In this document: piece after piece, positions 8,375 through 19,683 of the stretch
Layout of the letters: every line of letters starts with the position of its first letter
Position numbering within the stretch: the first letter of the stretch is position 1
Assembly (NCBI GenBank): GCA_003166915.1
Contig: PMUK01000189.1
Span: forward strand, 1 to 64,000
Source: Candidatus Cybelea palsarum
GTDB lineage: Bacteria > Vulcanimicrobiota > Vulcanimicrobiia > Vulcanimicrobiales > Vulcanimicrobiaceae
Direction: 5' to 3'
Length of the DNA: 64,000 bases
The notes under the pieces: model-generated
What the model saw: only the letters and a program-made list of their open reading frames with translations
Database searches by the model: none
What the model was told of the DNA's origin: nothing
Position numbers and translations under genes: made by a program

Positions 8375-8952
8375 TACGGCGTCTTGCGGACCTTCAAGCA
8401 CAAGGCGAACAGCATCGCACCGAACGTCACGAACGTCTTGCTCTCCGCGGTACGGACGACGTCGGCACTCCATTGCCCTTGCACGTCATCGATCGGCGTC
8501 GATCGCGGAATGAAAGGTGGAACGCGATCGCAATAACGTTCGAATTCTTCGCCAAACTGCGAGCGCAGGAATGCCTCTTCATGCGGCACGATCGCAGCGT
8601 AGACCGCGCTCATCGCGGCCAGCGAGCCGCCAACGAGCAGGGTTCGCATGAACGGGCAGTTGCGACCAGTGAAGGCGATGGCGAACCCCGTCGCGGTAAC
8701 GAAGTTTCCGATATAGAGCGGATTGCGAACGTAAGCGTACGGGCCGGCCGTAACGAGCTTGGGCGCCGTTACCACGTCGTTGCGCGTGGTCTCGCCGGAG
8801 TAGCCCACGGCCCAGCAACGAATCAGCTCGCCCGCAATGGCGATCGGCAGGCCGAACGCAATGCTGCCTGCGCTCGGTTTGCCGCGCTTTACGAGCGCCA
8901 ATGCCGGGAGGCTCAGCAGCAGGCCGCGGTTCTTAAAGACGAATGCGCGCAC
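8374..8952 (-). CDS. Isoprenylcysteine/phospholipid methyltransferase family membrane protein
   Basis: A 192-residue multi-spanning protein of the ICMT/PEMT superfamily. The SAM-binding signature is visible in AGPYAYVRNPLYIGNF and in the later PHEEAFLRSQFGEEFERYCDRVPPFIP. Members methylate lipids, prenyl-cysteines or small molecules at the membrane; the substrate cannot be told. GTG at 8952 overlaps the TAG of rmd (TAGTG), and the stop overlaps the CDF start, so it is translationally coupled on both sides. Confidence 0.85.
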   Translation of the reverse strand: MRAFVFKNRGLLLSLPALALVKRGKPSAGSIAFGLPIAIAGELIRCWAVGYSGETTRNDVVTAPKLVTAGPYAYVRNPLYIGNFVTATGFAIAFTGRNCPFMRTLLVGGSLAAMSAVYAAIVPHEEAFLRSQFGEEFERYCDRVPPFIPRSTPIDDVQGQWSADVVRTAESKTFVTFGAMLFALCLKVRKTP

Positions 8953-9884
8953 TAATTGTTCTCCGCCGCTAGTGCCGCTGCGTACACGTCGCGCAGCGAG
9001 CGATCAAGCGTAATCTTCGGCTGCCACCCCGTCGCCTCGCGCAGCTTCTCCGAACTGCCGACCGAGAGAGGAATCTCGGTGGCGCGTACGCGTTGCGGGT
9101 CTTCGCGCACTTCCACCGGCACCCGCGCGATCGAGATGAGCTCGCGCAACACGTCGCGGATCGTCACGGCACGACCGCTGCAAACGTTATAGATTTGCGC
9201 GCCTTCGCCGCGGCGCGCGAGCGCCAGATAGGCCTCGACGACGTCGCGAACGTCCAAGAAGTCGCGAGCCGAGCTGAGGCTGCCCACGTACATCTGTTGC
9301 TCGCCGCCGCCGGCGATGCGGGCGAGTTGCGCTGCCAAAGAGGCAACGACAAAACGCTCGCTTTGATTTGGCCCGATATGGTTGAAGGCTCGCGCGACCA
9401 CGACGTCGAGTCCGAGGCTTCGGGCACTTGAAAGAAGGAAGGCCTCGGCGGCCGCCTTGCTTGCACCGTACGGATTGGCAGGACGCAAGTCCAGGCTTTC
9501 GGTAAGCGGATACTCGCTTCGATCGCGTATCCCGTAAACTTCAGCGGAGCTGGCGAAAACGATGCGCGGCGACGGGTCGGCCCCGTACGCCCGCACCGCT
9601 TCGGCCAGCCGCGCGCTCCCGAGCGCGTTGGTTTCAAAGCTTTCGATCGGCGAGCGCAGGGAATCCGGTACGAACGTTTGTGCTGCGAGATGAAAGATAA
9701 CGTTCGGGCGTGCCGCTTCCAGCGCGGCGCGCAAAGAATCCGAGTCGCCCAGATCGATCGGGAAAAAGTCGGTTCGGTCGTCGTGAGGGCCGCCGCAAGC
9801 CAAAACGTCGTCGCCTTGCCGGCGCAGCGCGCCGACGAGAAACTGACCGACAAACCCGCTCGCTCCCGTAACCAACGCTCGCAC
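8952..9884 (-). CDS. rmd: GDP-4-dehydro-6-deoxy-D-mannose reductase type SDR
   Basis: A 310-residue extended SDR with GASGFVGQFL at the N-terminus, the catalytic SSAEVYG serine and YGASK tyrosine-lysine, and HIGPNQSERFVV in the substrate region, as in Rmd. It would reduce the product of the adjacent Gmd to GDP-D-rhamnose (or a related GDP-6-deoxyhexose) for surface polysaccharide. Start GTG, 8 nt after gmd. The neighbour makes the assignment strong; the exact stereochemistry of the product is inferred. Confidence 0.85.
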   Translation of the reverse strand: MRALVTGASGFVGQFLVGALRRQGDDVLACGGPHDDRTDFFPIDLGDSDSLRAALEAARPNVIFHLAAQTFVPDSLRSPIESFETNALGSARLAEAVRAYGADPSPRIVFASSAEVYGIRDRSEYPLTESLDLRPANPYGASKAAAEAFLLSSARSLGLDVVVARAFNHIGPNQSERFVVASLAAQLARIAGGGEQQMYVGSLSSARDFLDVRDVVEAYLALARRGEGAQIYNVCSGRAVTIRDVLRELISIARVPVEVREDPQRVRATEIPLSVGSSEKLREATGWQPKITLDRSLRDVYAAALAAENN

Positions 9885-9892
9885 GACAAACT

Positions 9893-11615
<1,723 letters not shown>

Positions 11616-11619
<4 letters not shown>

Positions 11620-13169
11620 CCCGGCCGGCCTAGGGCGAGACGTCGTTCTTCAAAGGGGTTCCAATAATCGGCAGCGCGTTCGAAGACTCCATCGACGCCG
11701 CGGCCGCCTTCGGGCACTCGAGAGACGTCGGCAAAGAGCGCCGCTTCTATGGCCGCCATCAGCCCCATTGCGGCAACGCGTTCGAGCAACGCTTCGCACG
11801 AAGCAAGCACGTCGTGCGCGCGCCGTTCGATGATCCCGCCAGGACGCAGCGCGATCTCGTCGCCGAAATGCCGAGCCGTGCTCATGATGTAGCGCGCATT
11901 TTCGAGGGAGAGCGCGCGGTCGCCCAAAAATGGCGTGTGGATCGCTTCCGTCGGCATGCCGCACAAATGGATGTTCTGACCCGTCATCACCGACGTTAGG
12001 TTGAACATCGCGTCGATCAGGTGCCCTTTGAAGATGTCGCCGGTCATGTGTTTGGTCGGCGGCATATACTTCAGCGGCGCATCGGGGAAGATCTCGCGCG
12101 CTAGCTGCGCCTGCGCTACTTGATAGAGAAAGCCGTCTTCGCGGTCGGGGTCGATCTCGTAGGCATCGCCCAGCCCAATCTGAGCGTCCGGCAGCCCGGC
12201 GCGATGTGCGAACTCTTCGTTGATGAACTGCGATGCGAGCACCGCCGGGGCTTGCTCGACCGCGTCGGCCGTCGTTAAGTAATTATCCTCGCCGGTGTTG
12301 ATGATGATTCCCGCGCGAGCGTTGAGCGTGCGGCTGAAATGCTGATCGACGAAGGTCCGCTTCATGTTGATATCGCGAAAGAGAATGCCGTACATCGAGT
12401 CGTTAAGCAGCATGTCGAGCCGTTCGAACGCCGCCATCACCGCAATCTCGGGCATGCAGAGGCCGCTGGCGTAGTTCGTCAGCATTACGTAACGGCCGAG
12501 CTTTTCGCTCGCTTCATCGAGCGCAGCGCGCATTATCGCGAAGTTGGCCTGGGTCGCGTAGGTGCCGCCGAAACCTTCCGTCGTGGGGCCGAACGGCACG
12601 AAATCCAGCAGCGACTGGCCGGTCGACCGAATCACGGCAATCACCTGCGCGCCGGCTTCCGCGGCGGCGACGGCGGCGACGCGATCTTCGTAGATGTTGC
12701 CGCTCGCAACGATGACGTAGAGCAGCGGCGGCGGCAACTGCGGTAATTCCGCGAGCCAAGCAGCGCGCTCTTCGCGGCGTGCGGCGATCCGGTCCAGTGC
12801 GCGATCGACGAACCCGGCCAACGCCCCGCGAGCCGCGGCGTCCGGAGTGGTCGCGAACTGGTCGAGCCCGCACCGGCCTGCGGCGATCTCCGCGCCGAGT
12901 GCGGCCGGCTCCAGACCCGTTTCCGCCAAGGCTTTGCCGAAGGGCAACGCCACGCCGCGAGCGCGCTCGTGAGGCGCTACCGCGTCGAGAATCGCATTGG
13001 GCAGCGGGACTTCCTGCGGCGTAATCCCGTCCACGCCGAGTAACCGCAACACGGCGCGTTCGACCGAAACCGTCGAGTGGGCGGCGATAAAGGCTTCTAC
13101 GGGCGCGACGATAGCGCCGGCGAGGTCGCGGCAGCGTTCTACGCTGCGGCGGTCGATTCGAAGGTCCAC
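11616..13169 (-). CDS. kamD: D-lysine 5,6-aminomutase alpha subunit
   Basis: A 517-residue alpha subunit containing the TIM-barrel that binds PLP and the cobalamin adenosyl group, with typical stretches DFVPFGPTTEGFGGT, MLLNDSMYGILFRDINM, FSRTLNARAGIIINTGEDNYLTT and YMPPTKHMTGD (split here for length). It is full length and joined to kamE by a 4-nt overlap. No other lysine-fermentation gene is adjacent; kal is 39 kb away. It lies between rmlD and gmd, 9 nt after rmlD. No cobalamin riboswitch is visible upstream. Confidence 0.93.
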
Positions 13170-13178
13170 GGCGGCCTC

Positions 13179-14033
13179 TTATCTTACGCCAAGCGCCAGA
13201 TAGGCGGCAATTCCCTCGCGCCACGGGGGCATCGCGATCCCGAGCTCGCCCAGCTTCGCGCTCTCGAGCGCGGAATAGCGCGGGCGAATCGCCCTAGCTT
13301 TCCACTGGTTCGCCGCAATCGGCTCGATCGCAAGTTCGACCCGAGCCTGTCGCGTCGCCTCACGGGCGAACTCGTACCAGCTTACTGGCCTGGCGGAGGC
13401 GGCGTGATAGAGGCCGTATGCGGTGGTGCCGATCAGCTTGCGCAGGGCATCGGCGAGATCGCCGGCAAACGTCGGCGATGCAACGACGTCGGCAACTACG
13501 CGCGCCGGCTCTCCGCTCTCGGCCGCCGCTAGTATCCGGTCGATAAACGTGCGGCGTCGCGAAGACGAACGCGAAGGTCCGTAGACCCCGCAGGTCCGCA
13601 CGACGAACGCGCGCCCTCCGGCGGCTTCGACCAAACGTTCGCCCGCGAGTTTCGAAGCGCCGTAGAACGATAACGGGTTCGGCGAATCGCTCTCTATATA
13701 CGGACTGCCCTTCGCACCGTCGAAGACGTAGTCGGTGCTCATCGTGACGAACAGCACGTCGCGTTGCGCGGCAAGGCCTGCGGCGCGGCCGACCGAAAAT
13801 GCGTTTATTTCGAGCGCCGTCTTTTGCTCGTCTTCGCAACGATCCACGTCGTGAAAGGCCGCCGCGTTTACCAGCACGTCCGGCCGCGTTGAAGTCAGCG
13901 CGTCGGCGAGCCGTGCGCTCTGCTCGATCGCTAACTCGTCGTGCGGCGGCGCGACGATCTCGCAATCGCTCCATCGCTGCGCGATCGCCGTTCCGAGCTG
14001 TCCCGACCCTCCCAGCAAGAGAACGCGGGTCAC
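13179..14033 (-). CDS. rmlD: dTDP-4-dehydrorhamnose reductase
   Basis: A 284-residue SDR that performs the last step of dTDP-L-rhamnose synthesis. It shows LLGGSGQLGTAI, NAAAFHDVDRCE, STDYVFDGAKG and YGASKLAGE. The GTG overlaps the flippase stop. Its partner RmlC is encoded across a divergent junction at 15.36 kb, while RmlA and RmlB are not in the window, so the pathway must be completed elsewhere. Confidence 0.92.
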   Translation of the reverse strand: MTRVLLLGGSGQLGTAIAQRWSDCEIVAPPHDELAIEQSARLADALTSTRPDVLVNAAAFHDVDRCEDEQKTALEINAFSVGRAAGLAAQRDVLFVTMSTDYVFDGAKGSPYIESDSPNPLSFYGASKLAGERLVEAAGGRAFVVRTCGVYGPSRSSSRRRTFIDRILAAAESGEPARVVADVVASPTFAGDLADALRKLIGTTAYGLYHAASARPVSWYEFAREATRQARVELAIEPIAANQWKARAIRPRYSALESAKLGELGIAMPPWREGIAAYLALGVR

Positions 14034-15340
14034 ACCGTCGACCGCCGGCCGTTGGAGTTTCGCTGAAAGAGCAGCGAAACCGTGACGGCGAGGGCGGCTG
14101 CGAAGTTGCCGAGCACCATGATCTCCACAACCGTGGCAAGCGTCGAATGGAAGGTGACGATCGCGGCAAGCGTACTGAGCGTGCAGATCAACAGCGGCAC
14201 CGTAAACGCTAGGCGATGCGTGGCAATCCCATAGAATGTAAGCGAATTGGTCAAGGCGAGCAGCACCATCGCCAAACCGTATTTGACCAGCAACGGCGCC
14301 GCTGCATCGAAGGCATGTCCGACGAGCGCGTGAAGCACGTCCAGACCGAAGAAGTAAAAGATGAAGAGCCCGCAGAGCGCGGCTGCGACAAGCATCGCTA
14401 AGCTGCCCGCCAAGACATCACGAGTTCGCGCGCCGCGCGCGTGGCGGTCCGCTGCCTGTGGGAGAAGCACGGTTGGAACGAATCCGACGAGATAGAGCAA
14501 CATCTTCCCGCCGAGCGACGCGGCGGAATAGAGTCCCGCCGCGTGCTCGGGAAAATAGTGCTTCACTAAAACGACATCGGCCGAACCCATCAACGCGATG
14601 GCGATCGTCGCTGCGGCGGCTCCGGCTCCCGCATTGAGGATGCGGCGCCAGTCGTAGCGCACGCGATGGCGCGGCGAGGCGGCATATCGCCGTTTTAACC
14701 GCAAAGCGAGATAGATCAGCGCACAGAGAGGCCCGACGAAGAACCCGATGACGGCGCCCCCGAGCCGCAGGCCAACGGCAATTAGCGCGACGATGCCGAT
14801 GACTTTTGCCACGCCTTCGGCCGCATTGGAAAAGCCGTATCCGACGAAATCCTGGGTCCCTTGGGCGATTGCCCGTAGCGCGTTGACAAAGAGTGCCACG
14901 CCGGCAATCAATCCCACGAACGGCACCGACCAAATCGGGACGTGCAGAAAGCGCGCAAACGGGAACATTCCGGCAGTCGCCACCAGGAGGTACAGCAGGG
15001 CCAGTTTTGCAAAGCCGCCCGCGATGCTGTCGGTGAGCCCGCGGAGGTGGCCGTCGTCGTGCAGCGCTCGAAACTCCGCGGCGAGCTGCGCGACGACCGG
15101 CGCGATGAAAGCGACCGGGAGCGCAGCAATCAAAGCGGTGTTAATTAACGCGTAGAGTCCGCCGTACGCGGCGACCCCGAGCTGCCGGCTCGCAACGGCA
15201 TGCACGACGAACCCGCACACGTTGAGCACCATTCCGGTGGTAAAGACCAGAAGGCTCTGCTTCACGATGGCGCTGGTGCGCAACCGCTGGAGTCCACGCC
15301 GGAGCAGGAAAGGACCCGGTGGACTCACGCTACCGTTCAT
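14030..15340 (-). CDS. Oligosaccharide flippase (MATE/MOP superfamily, Wzx-like)
   Basis: A 436-residue protein of about 12-14 hydrophobic helices. The pattern fits polysaccharide exporters: an N-terminal VFTTGMVLNVCGFVVHAVASRQLG, then GFVVH-to-GGLYAL and PVVAQLAAEFR regions, and a central LVKHYFPEHAAGLYSAASLG. It likely flips an undecaprenyl-linked glycan made by the rml/gmd sugars. The ATG leaves only 15 nt to the divergent rmlC start, so a later start (Met36) is possible. Confidence 0.8.
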   Translation of the reverse strand: MNGSVSPPGPFLLRRGLQRLRTSAIVKQSLLVFTTGMVLNVCGFVVHAVASRQLGVAAYGGLYALINTALIAALPVAFIAPVVAQLAAEFRALHDDGHLRGLTDSIAGGFAKLALLYLLVATAGMFPFARFLHVPIWSVPFVGLIAGVALFVNALRAIAQGTQDFVGYGFSNAAEGVAKVIGIVALIAVGLRLGGAVIGFFVGPLCALIYLALRLKRRYAASPRHRVRYDWRRILNAGAGAAAATIAIALMGSADVVLVKHYFPEHAAGLYSAASLGGKMLLYLVGFVPTVLLPQAADRHARGARTRDVLAGSLAMLVAAALCGLFIFYFFGLDVLHALVGHAFDAAAPLLVKYGLAMVLLALTNSLTFYGIATHRLAFTVPLLICTLSTLAAIVTFHSTLATVVEIMVLGNFAAALAVTVSLLFQRNSNGRRSTV

Positions 15341-15355
15341 AGAACCGTCGTTCTC

Positions 15356-15910
15356 ATGGAAGTCGAGACTTTACCTCTTGCCGGCGCCTTGATGCTGACA
15401 CCGCGCGTGCTTGCGGACGAACGAGGCTCCTTTCTGGAACTTTTTTCGCTCGACCGGTATCGGCAATGCGGTATCGGGGACTCGTTCGTGCAGGATAACT
15501 CTTCGCTCTCACGCCGGAACGTCTTGCGCGGACTGCATGGCGACGCGCGCATGGCTAAACTCGTTTCGGTCCTGCGCGGCAGCGTTTACGACGTCATCGT
15601 GGACGTTCGGACGACGAGCCCGACGTACGGGAAATGGCACGCAATGACGCTGACGGCAGTCGACGCGCGGCAAGTCTACGTTCCCCGCGGCTTCCTTCAC
15701 GGCTTCTTAACGCTGGAAGATGAGACGGTTTTCTGGTACAAGCAGAGCGCCGCATACGATCCCGGGTTCGAGTTTGGCGTCGCCTGGGACGATGCCGATT
15801 TAGGAATCGAGTGGCCGCTCGGTAAAAAGGGCCCCATTCTCTCCGCTCGTGACGCCGCGAACCCGCCCCTTCGCTCTTTGCGCGACCGTAACAAACTCGC
15901 TCCGGCCTAG
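15356..15910 (+). CDS. rmlC: dTDP-4-dehydrorhamnose 3,5-epimerase family protein
   Basis: A 184-residue cupin. It has the RmlC signature: DERGSFLELF, FVQDNSSLS, VLRGLHGD with the catalytic histidine, VYDVIVDVRTTSPTYGKW, VPRGFLHGF and the WYK...DPGFEFGVAWDD segment. It is slightly shorter than canonical RmlC at the RGLH loop. It is divergent from the flippase with a 15-nt gap between start codons. Confidence 0.9.
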   Translation: MEVETLPLAGALMLTPRVLADERGSFLELFSLDRYRQCGIGDSFVQDNSSLSRRNVLRGLHGDARMAKLVSVLRGSVYDVIVDVRTTSPTYGKWHAMTLTAVDARQVYVPRGFLHGFLTLEDETVFWYKQSAAYDPGFEFGVAWDDADLGIEWPLGKKGPILSARDAANPPLRSLRDRNKLAPA

Positions 15911-15943
15911 GTAGAAGCCGCCAAAGGGACCGAATCGAGGGGA

Positions 15944-16585
15944 ATGGCATTCCGTGATCAGAGTGACGAGGCTCTGGTGCATCGAGTGCGTTCCGGGGAA
16001 AGGGAGGTCTTCGGCGTGCTCGTCGATCGCTACAAACACGGTATAGCGAATTTCATCGGCGCCACCGTCCGCAACTCGGCGGAAACGGCGGATTTGTCGC
16101 AGGAAACATTCTTGCGTGCCTACGCGCATTTGAACACCTTCAACCCGCAGCTCGGGAAATTCTCAACCTGGATTTATCAGATCGCGCGCAACGTAATTCG
16201 AACCTATCTCGCCAAATCGCAGCGCGTCCCGCCACTGCAGGAGCTTTCACAAGAGCAGACGCTCGAGACGGCCCTTGCCGATCCGTCGCCGCAAGCGGAT
16301 CCCGCCGGCGGCTTGCTGCGCCAAGAGGCCGAGCGGGAGTTGCGCGCCGCATTAGCAGAGCTCCCGGACCGCACGCGAACGGTGTTGGCCCTGCGCTATT
16401 TCGATAATATGGAGTATCAGACGATTGCGAGCACGCTGGGGCTATCGCTCGGGAACGTAAAGACGTTGATCCATCGCGGGAAGATCGCGCTAACGAAAAA
16501 GATGCGCGAACGCGAGGCGCGCGCCCTCGGCGTACCGGCTCGAGCGCCGGAGAAGGGAGCTTTGAATGCGTTGCTCATCGTGTGA
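15944..16585 (+). CDS. ECF-type RNA polymerase sigma factor
   Basis: A 213-residue sigma-70 family protein of the extracytoplasmic group. Region 2 is visible in DLSQETFLRAYAHLNTFNPQ and FSTWIYQIARNVIRTYL; region 4 in LPDRTRTVLALRYFDNMEYQTIASTLGLS (helix-turn-helix) followed by LGNVKTLIHRGK. The ATG follows a GAGGGG ribosome site. The next gene overlaps its 3' end by 20 nt and encodes a zinc-binding anti-sigma factor, so the pair forms a membrane-stress switch. Confidence 0.93.
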   Translation: MAFRDQSDEALVHRVRSGEREVFGVLVDRYKHGIANFIGATVRNSAETADLSQETFLRAYAHLNTFNPQLGKFSTWIYQIARNVIRTYLAKSQRVPPLQELSQEQTLETALADPSPQADPAGGLLRQEAERELRAALAELPDRTRTVLALRYFDNMEYQTIASTLGLSLGNVKTLIHRGKIALTKKMREREARALGVPARAPEKGALNALLIV

Positions 16586-17108
16586 GCCGATGCTGGACGA
16601 TCACCTCGAAGCGACGCTGAGCGGGCGGCAAATGCGCGACGTCGCGCTCCATCTGCGCTCGTGCCCTGCCTGCAACGCGCTGTTCGAGGAGTTGCGCGTG
16701 ATCGATGCCCTGCTGACCACCACGCAGCCGCGCGGACGGATCGGTTCGGATTTTACAGCCGCCGTCATCTCCGCTGCCGCAGCCGCGCCACCGCACCCCC
16801 GCAGGCGCGTGGCGCTCTGGGTGCCATTACTCGCTTATCTTTGCGTTGCCTGGGCACTCCTGGCTTTTGCGGCGCTGAATGCCCGTGGCGTTGCTGGGCT
16901 CTTCGAACGGTTCACCGCTGCGGGCGCCCGCGGCTTGGCGGCAATCGAAGCGGGTCTGCGGGCTGTCGCTCCCGAGACCGCGGTTGCAGCGGCGGCCGTC
17001 ACGGGAATCCTGCTCGTCGATCTTCTTCTACTCGCCGCAATCTTCTACGGCTATCGCCGGCTGCGCCTAATCCTTAGCATCCACCTTGCCCGCGGGTCGC
17101 GCTCGTGA
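16566..17108 (+). CDS. Zinc-finger anti-sigma factor, membrane-anchored
   Basis: A 180-residue protein with an N-terminal HxxxCxxC anti-sigma motif (HLRSCPAC at residues 29-36, preceded by CSSCEP) followed by two hydrophobic helices around residues 80-102 and 134-160. It would hold the ECF sigma factor at the membrane. It begins inside the sigma gene and ends overlapping the GTG of the next gene by 4 nt. Confidence 0.88.
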   Translation: MRCSSCEPMLDDHLEATLSGRQMRDVALHLRSCPACNALFEELRVIDALLTTTQPRGRIGSDFTAAVISAAAAAPPHPRRRVALWVPLLAYLCVAWALLAFAALNARGVAGLFERFTAAGARGLAAIEAGLRAVAPETAVAAAAVTGILLVDLLLLAAIFYGYRRLRLILSIHLARGSRS

Positions 17109-17950
17109 GCCTTCGGCGGGTAATCGTTTTTGGGATGGCGCTAGCCGCGCTTGGAGTACTCGCCCGGCCCGCGCTCGCCGCGACGCAGGCCGTGTACCAC
17201 GGCGGGACCTACTTCGGCTCGGTCGTGGTCGAGCCGGGCCAAGTGGTCGACGGCGATCTCACGGTCATTTTCGGTGATGCGACCATCGAGGGGATCGTCG
17301 AGGGCAACTGCAACGTCGTTGGAGGGAGCTGCTTTACCACGCCTGGGGGCATCGTCACCGGCCAAGTGAATCAGGTTGGTGGCGCGGTCACGCAGGCAGT
17401 CGTCCCGTGGGCGCCGCCTGACTCCGGCTACAATCCTTTCGTACCCGATCATCGGCTGCTTTGGCGGCTTTCCTGGAATCTTCTCGCCCTGCTCGTCTTT
17501 TTGATTTTCCCGGTGCGCACGAGAATGGTCTTGGATCGGCTGGAGCGTCATCCCGGCCTTAGCGTCGCCGCCGGTCTGATCGGCTGCATCGCGGTGATTC
17601 CACTCGCGGTGCTGCTGGCGATTACGATTCTGCTCATTCCTTTGATCCTGCTCGAGATGGTCTTTCTGCTCGCGAGCGCCTTCCTTGGAACGGCGGCACT
17701 CGCGCTGTTGATCGGCCGGCGTCTTTGCGAACTCGTCAGCCCCTCGACCACTCCCTCGCCGCTCGTTGCGTTGCTGTGCGGCATCGCCCTGATCACGGCA
17801 GCCGAGTTGGTGCCGCTAGTCGGGACGCTGGTCCTCATCCTCGTTGGGCTGATCGGCTTGGGGGCCACGATCCTCTCCTTTGCGGGGGAATCGCTGAGCG
17901 CCCCAGTCGGCGGGCCACCGATAAGCGGACCACCGATGACCGCTGCCTAA
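17105..17950 (+). CDS. Secreted/membrane protein with bactofilin-like N-terminal domain
   Basis: 281 residues. A signal peptide (VLARPALAATQ) is followed by a beta-rich segment of bactofilin type (GSVVVEPGQVVDGDLTVIFG, ATIEGIVEGNCNVVGG), then four or more transmembrane helices from residue ~115 to the end and a Pro/Gly-rich tail. GTG start overlaps the anti-sigma stop. A protein of this design downstream of an ECF pair is likely the regulated envelope output; the exact function is unknown. Confidence 0.75.
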   Translation: MSLRRVIVFGMALAALGVLARPALAATQAVYHGGTYFGSVVVEPGQVVDGDLTVIFGDATIEGIVEGNCNVVGGSCFTTPGGIVTGQVNQVGGAVTQAVVPWAPPDSGYNPFVPDHRLLWRLSWNLLALLVFLIFPVRTRMVLDRLERHPGLSVAAGLIGCIAVIPLAVLLAITILLIPLILLEMVFLLASAFLGTAALALLIGRRLCELVSPSTTPSPLVALLCGIALITAAELVPLVGTLVLILVGLIGLGATILSFAGESLSAPVGGPPISGPPMTAA

Positions 17951-17960
17951 GCTACGCACC

Positions 17961-19169
17961 ATGACCACGATCTCGCGAGCCGCGAAGTTCGCCGAGCGGA
18001 CGGCTCGCTTGCGAGCCTCGACGATCCGCGAGATGCTCAAAGTCACGCAGCAGCCCGACGTCATTTCCTTCGGCGGCGGTCTGCCCGCCTCCGAACTCTT
18101 TCCGACTGAGGCGATCGCAGAAGCTGTGCGCGTGGTGATGCAGCTTCGTGGACCCGCCGCGCTGCAGTACAGCGTCACGGAGGGCATACCCGAGATGCGC
18201 CAATGGGTGGCGCAACGTTTGAGCCGCCGCGTCGGGCATACACTCGACGCCGAAACCGTGACGATCGTGAACGGCTCGCAGCAGGGTCTCGATTTGATCG
18301 GGAAGATCTTTCTCGATCCGGGCGATCACGTCGTACTCGAAAATCCCACGTATCTGGGCACGATTCAGGCCTTTGACGCCTATCAAGCCCGGTATCTCAC
18401 GGTCGATACCGATGAAGACGGCTTACTCCCCGAGTCGCTCGAGCGCGTGCTCGATCACGCCGATCCGTTTCCGAAACTGCTCTATCTCGTACCGAACTTC
18501 CAAAATCCGACCGGCCGCACGCTTTCGGCGCGACGCCGCGAGAGCGTCGTCCGGATCTGCGAGCGCTTCGGCCTGCCGATCGTCGAGGACGATCCTTATT
18601 GCGAGCTGCGCTTCGAAGGCGCCGACTTACCTTCGTTGATTTCGTATCAGACCACGGCACCGATCATCTACCTGGGGACCGGCAGCAAGATCATGGCGCC
18701 GGGCATGCGCGTCGCGTGGCTCGTGATTCCCGACGAAGAGATTCGCGAAAAAATCGTGCTGGTCAAACAAGGGGCGGACTTGCATAGCGGTACGTTCGCA
18801 CAGTACGTCTTCCATCAGTACGTCAGCGATGGCGCCGCCTTCGACGCGCACGTGCGCGAGATCGCGCAAACGTACTCTCGGCGTCGCGACGTCATGTCCG
18901 AAGCGCTCGCCGAGTTCATGCCCGAAGGCGTTCGTTTCACGCGGCCCGCCGGCGGAATGTTTCTGTGGGTGACGGTACCGGGCGTCGATACATCGGAGCT
19001 GCTGCGCATCTGCGCGGCCTCGAAAGTCGTCTTCGTTCCCGGTGTGAGTTTTTATCCCGGGCGGGACGTTCACGACGGCATGCGTCTCAACTTTTCCAAT
19101 GCGTCGGAGAAGAATATCCGTATCGGTGTAGAACGGCTCGGCCACGCCATTACGGCGTACAACCGTTAA
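17961..19169 (+). CDS. PLP-dependent aminotransferase (LysN/MocR-like class I)
   Basis: A 402-residue fold-type I aminotransferase, close in pattern to 2-aminoadipate/aromatic aminotransferases. It shows VISFGGGLPASELFP, YSVTEGIPEMRQW, VNGSQQGLDLIGK, NFQNPTGRTLS, VEDDPYCELRF, and the PLP lysine in GTGSKIMAPGMRVAW. It has no MocR DNA-binding domain. It could take part in lysine/2-aminoadipate metabolism, which would fit kamDE and kal, but substrate is not readable from sequence. Confidence 0.88.
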   Translation: MTTISRAAKFAERTARLRASTIREMLKVTQQPDVISFGGGLPASELFPTEAIAEAVRVVMQLRGPAALQYSVTEGIPEMRQWVAQRLSRRVGHTLDAETVTIVNGSQQGLDLIGKIFLDPGDHVVLENPTYLGTIQAFDAYQARYLTVDTDEDGLLPESLERVLDHADPFPKLLYLVPNFQNPTGRTLSARRRESVVRICERFGLPIVEDDPYCELRFEGADLPSLISYQTTAPIIYLGTGSKIMAPGMRVAWLVIPDEEIREKIVLVKQGADLHSGTFAQYVFHQYVSDGAAFDAHVREIAQTYSRRRDVMSEALAEFMPEGVRFTRPAGGMFLWVTVPGVDTSELLRICAASKVVFVPGVSFYPGRDVHDGMRLNFSNASEKNIRIGVERLGHAITAYNR

Positions 19170-19183
19170 AGGAGCACGCACTC

Positions 19184-19654
19184 GTGGCAGCAGGTTTGGT
19201 CATCGGCATTTTTTCGGAATCGAACGCAAAAGCACTCGAAGACGCCCTTTTGGCGCAGCAGATCGATCCGAGCAAAGTCAAGGTCTTTGCGAGTGAAGGC
19301 GACGATTCGGAACCTTCGTCGCTAGACTTCATCGAGGTTTTCAGCGAGACCGAATCCATTAGCGGGCTGTCCGACGACATGACCAGAGGCACCGGCGTCC
19401 TTGCCGATTCCGGAGGCACCGCCGTTCCCGGAGTCGGGGGGCCGGAAGCGCGATTTAAGGCTTTCTTTCCGGAGGAAGGCGTGTCGAAGCATTATCTCGA
19501 CGATTTCCCGGTGCCCGACGATGAAGTCGACAACTTCGACGACGCGATTGCCGATGGCCGCGCGGTCGTGCTCTATCCGGACGCCGGAGCGGATGAGCAA
19601 AAGATCGCCGCCGCCTTCAAGGCTGCGGGTTTACTGAACGTTCGGTCGTACTGA
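19184..19654 (+). CDS. Small acidic protein of unknown function
   Basis: 156 residues from a GTG preceded by AAAGGAG at 9-nt spacing, 14 nt after the aminotransferase. The sequence alternates predicted beta/alpha segments (GLVIGIFSESNAKALEDALL, SKVKVFASEG, AVVLYPDAGADEQKIAAAFK), with acidic stretches and a Gly-rich middle, reminiscent of stress-type ferredoxin-like modules. No signal peptide. I do not recognise the family. Confidence 0.75.
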   Translation: MAAGLVIGIFSESNAKALEDALLAQQIDPSKVKVFASEGDDSEPSSLDFIEVFSETESISGLSDDMTRGTGVLADSGGTAVPGVGGPEARFKAFFPEEGVSKHYLDDFPVPDDEVDNFDDAIADGRAVVLYPDAGADEQKIAAAFKAAGLLNVRSY

Positions 19655-19683
19655 TCGGAAGCGAAACACCGCAGGATACCGAG

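Noticed and set aside
13170-15340. Cobalamin riboswitch for kamDE
   Set aside because: No B12-box-like sequence or long leader; the genes are coupled to rmlD by 9 nt.
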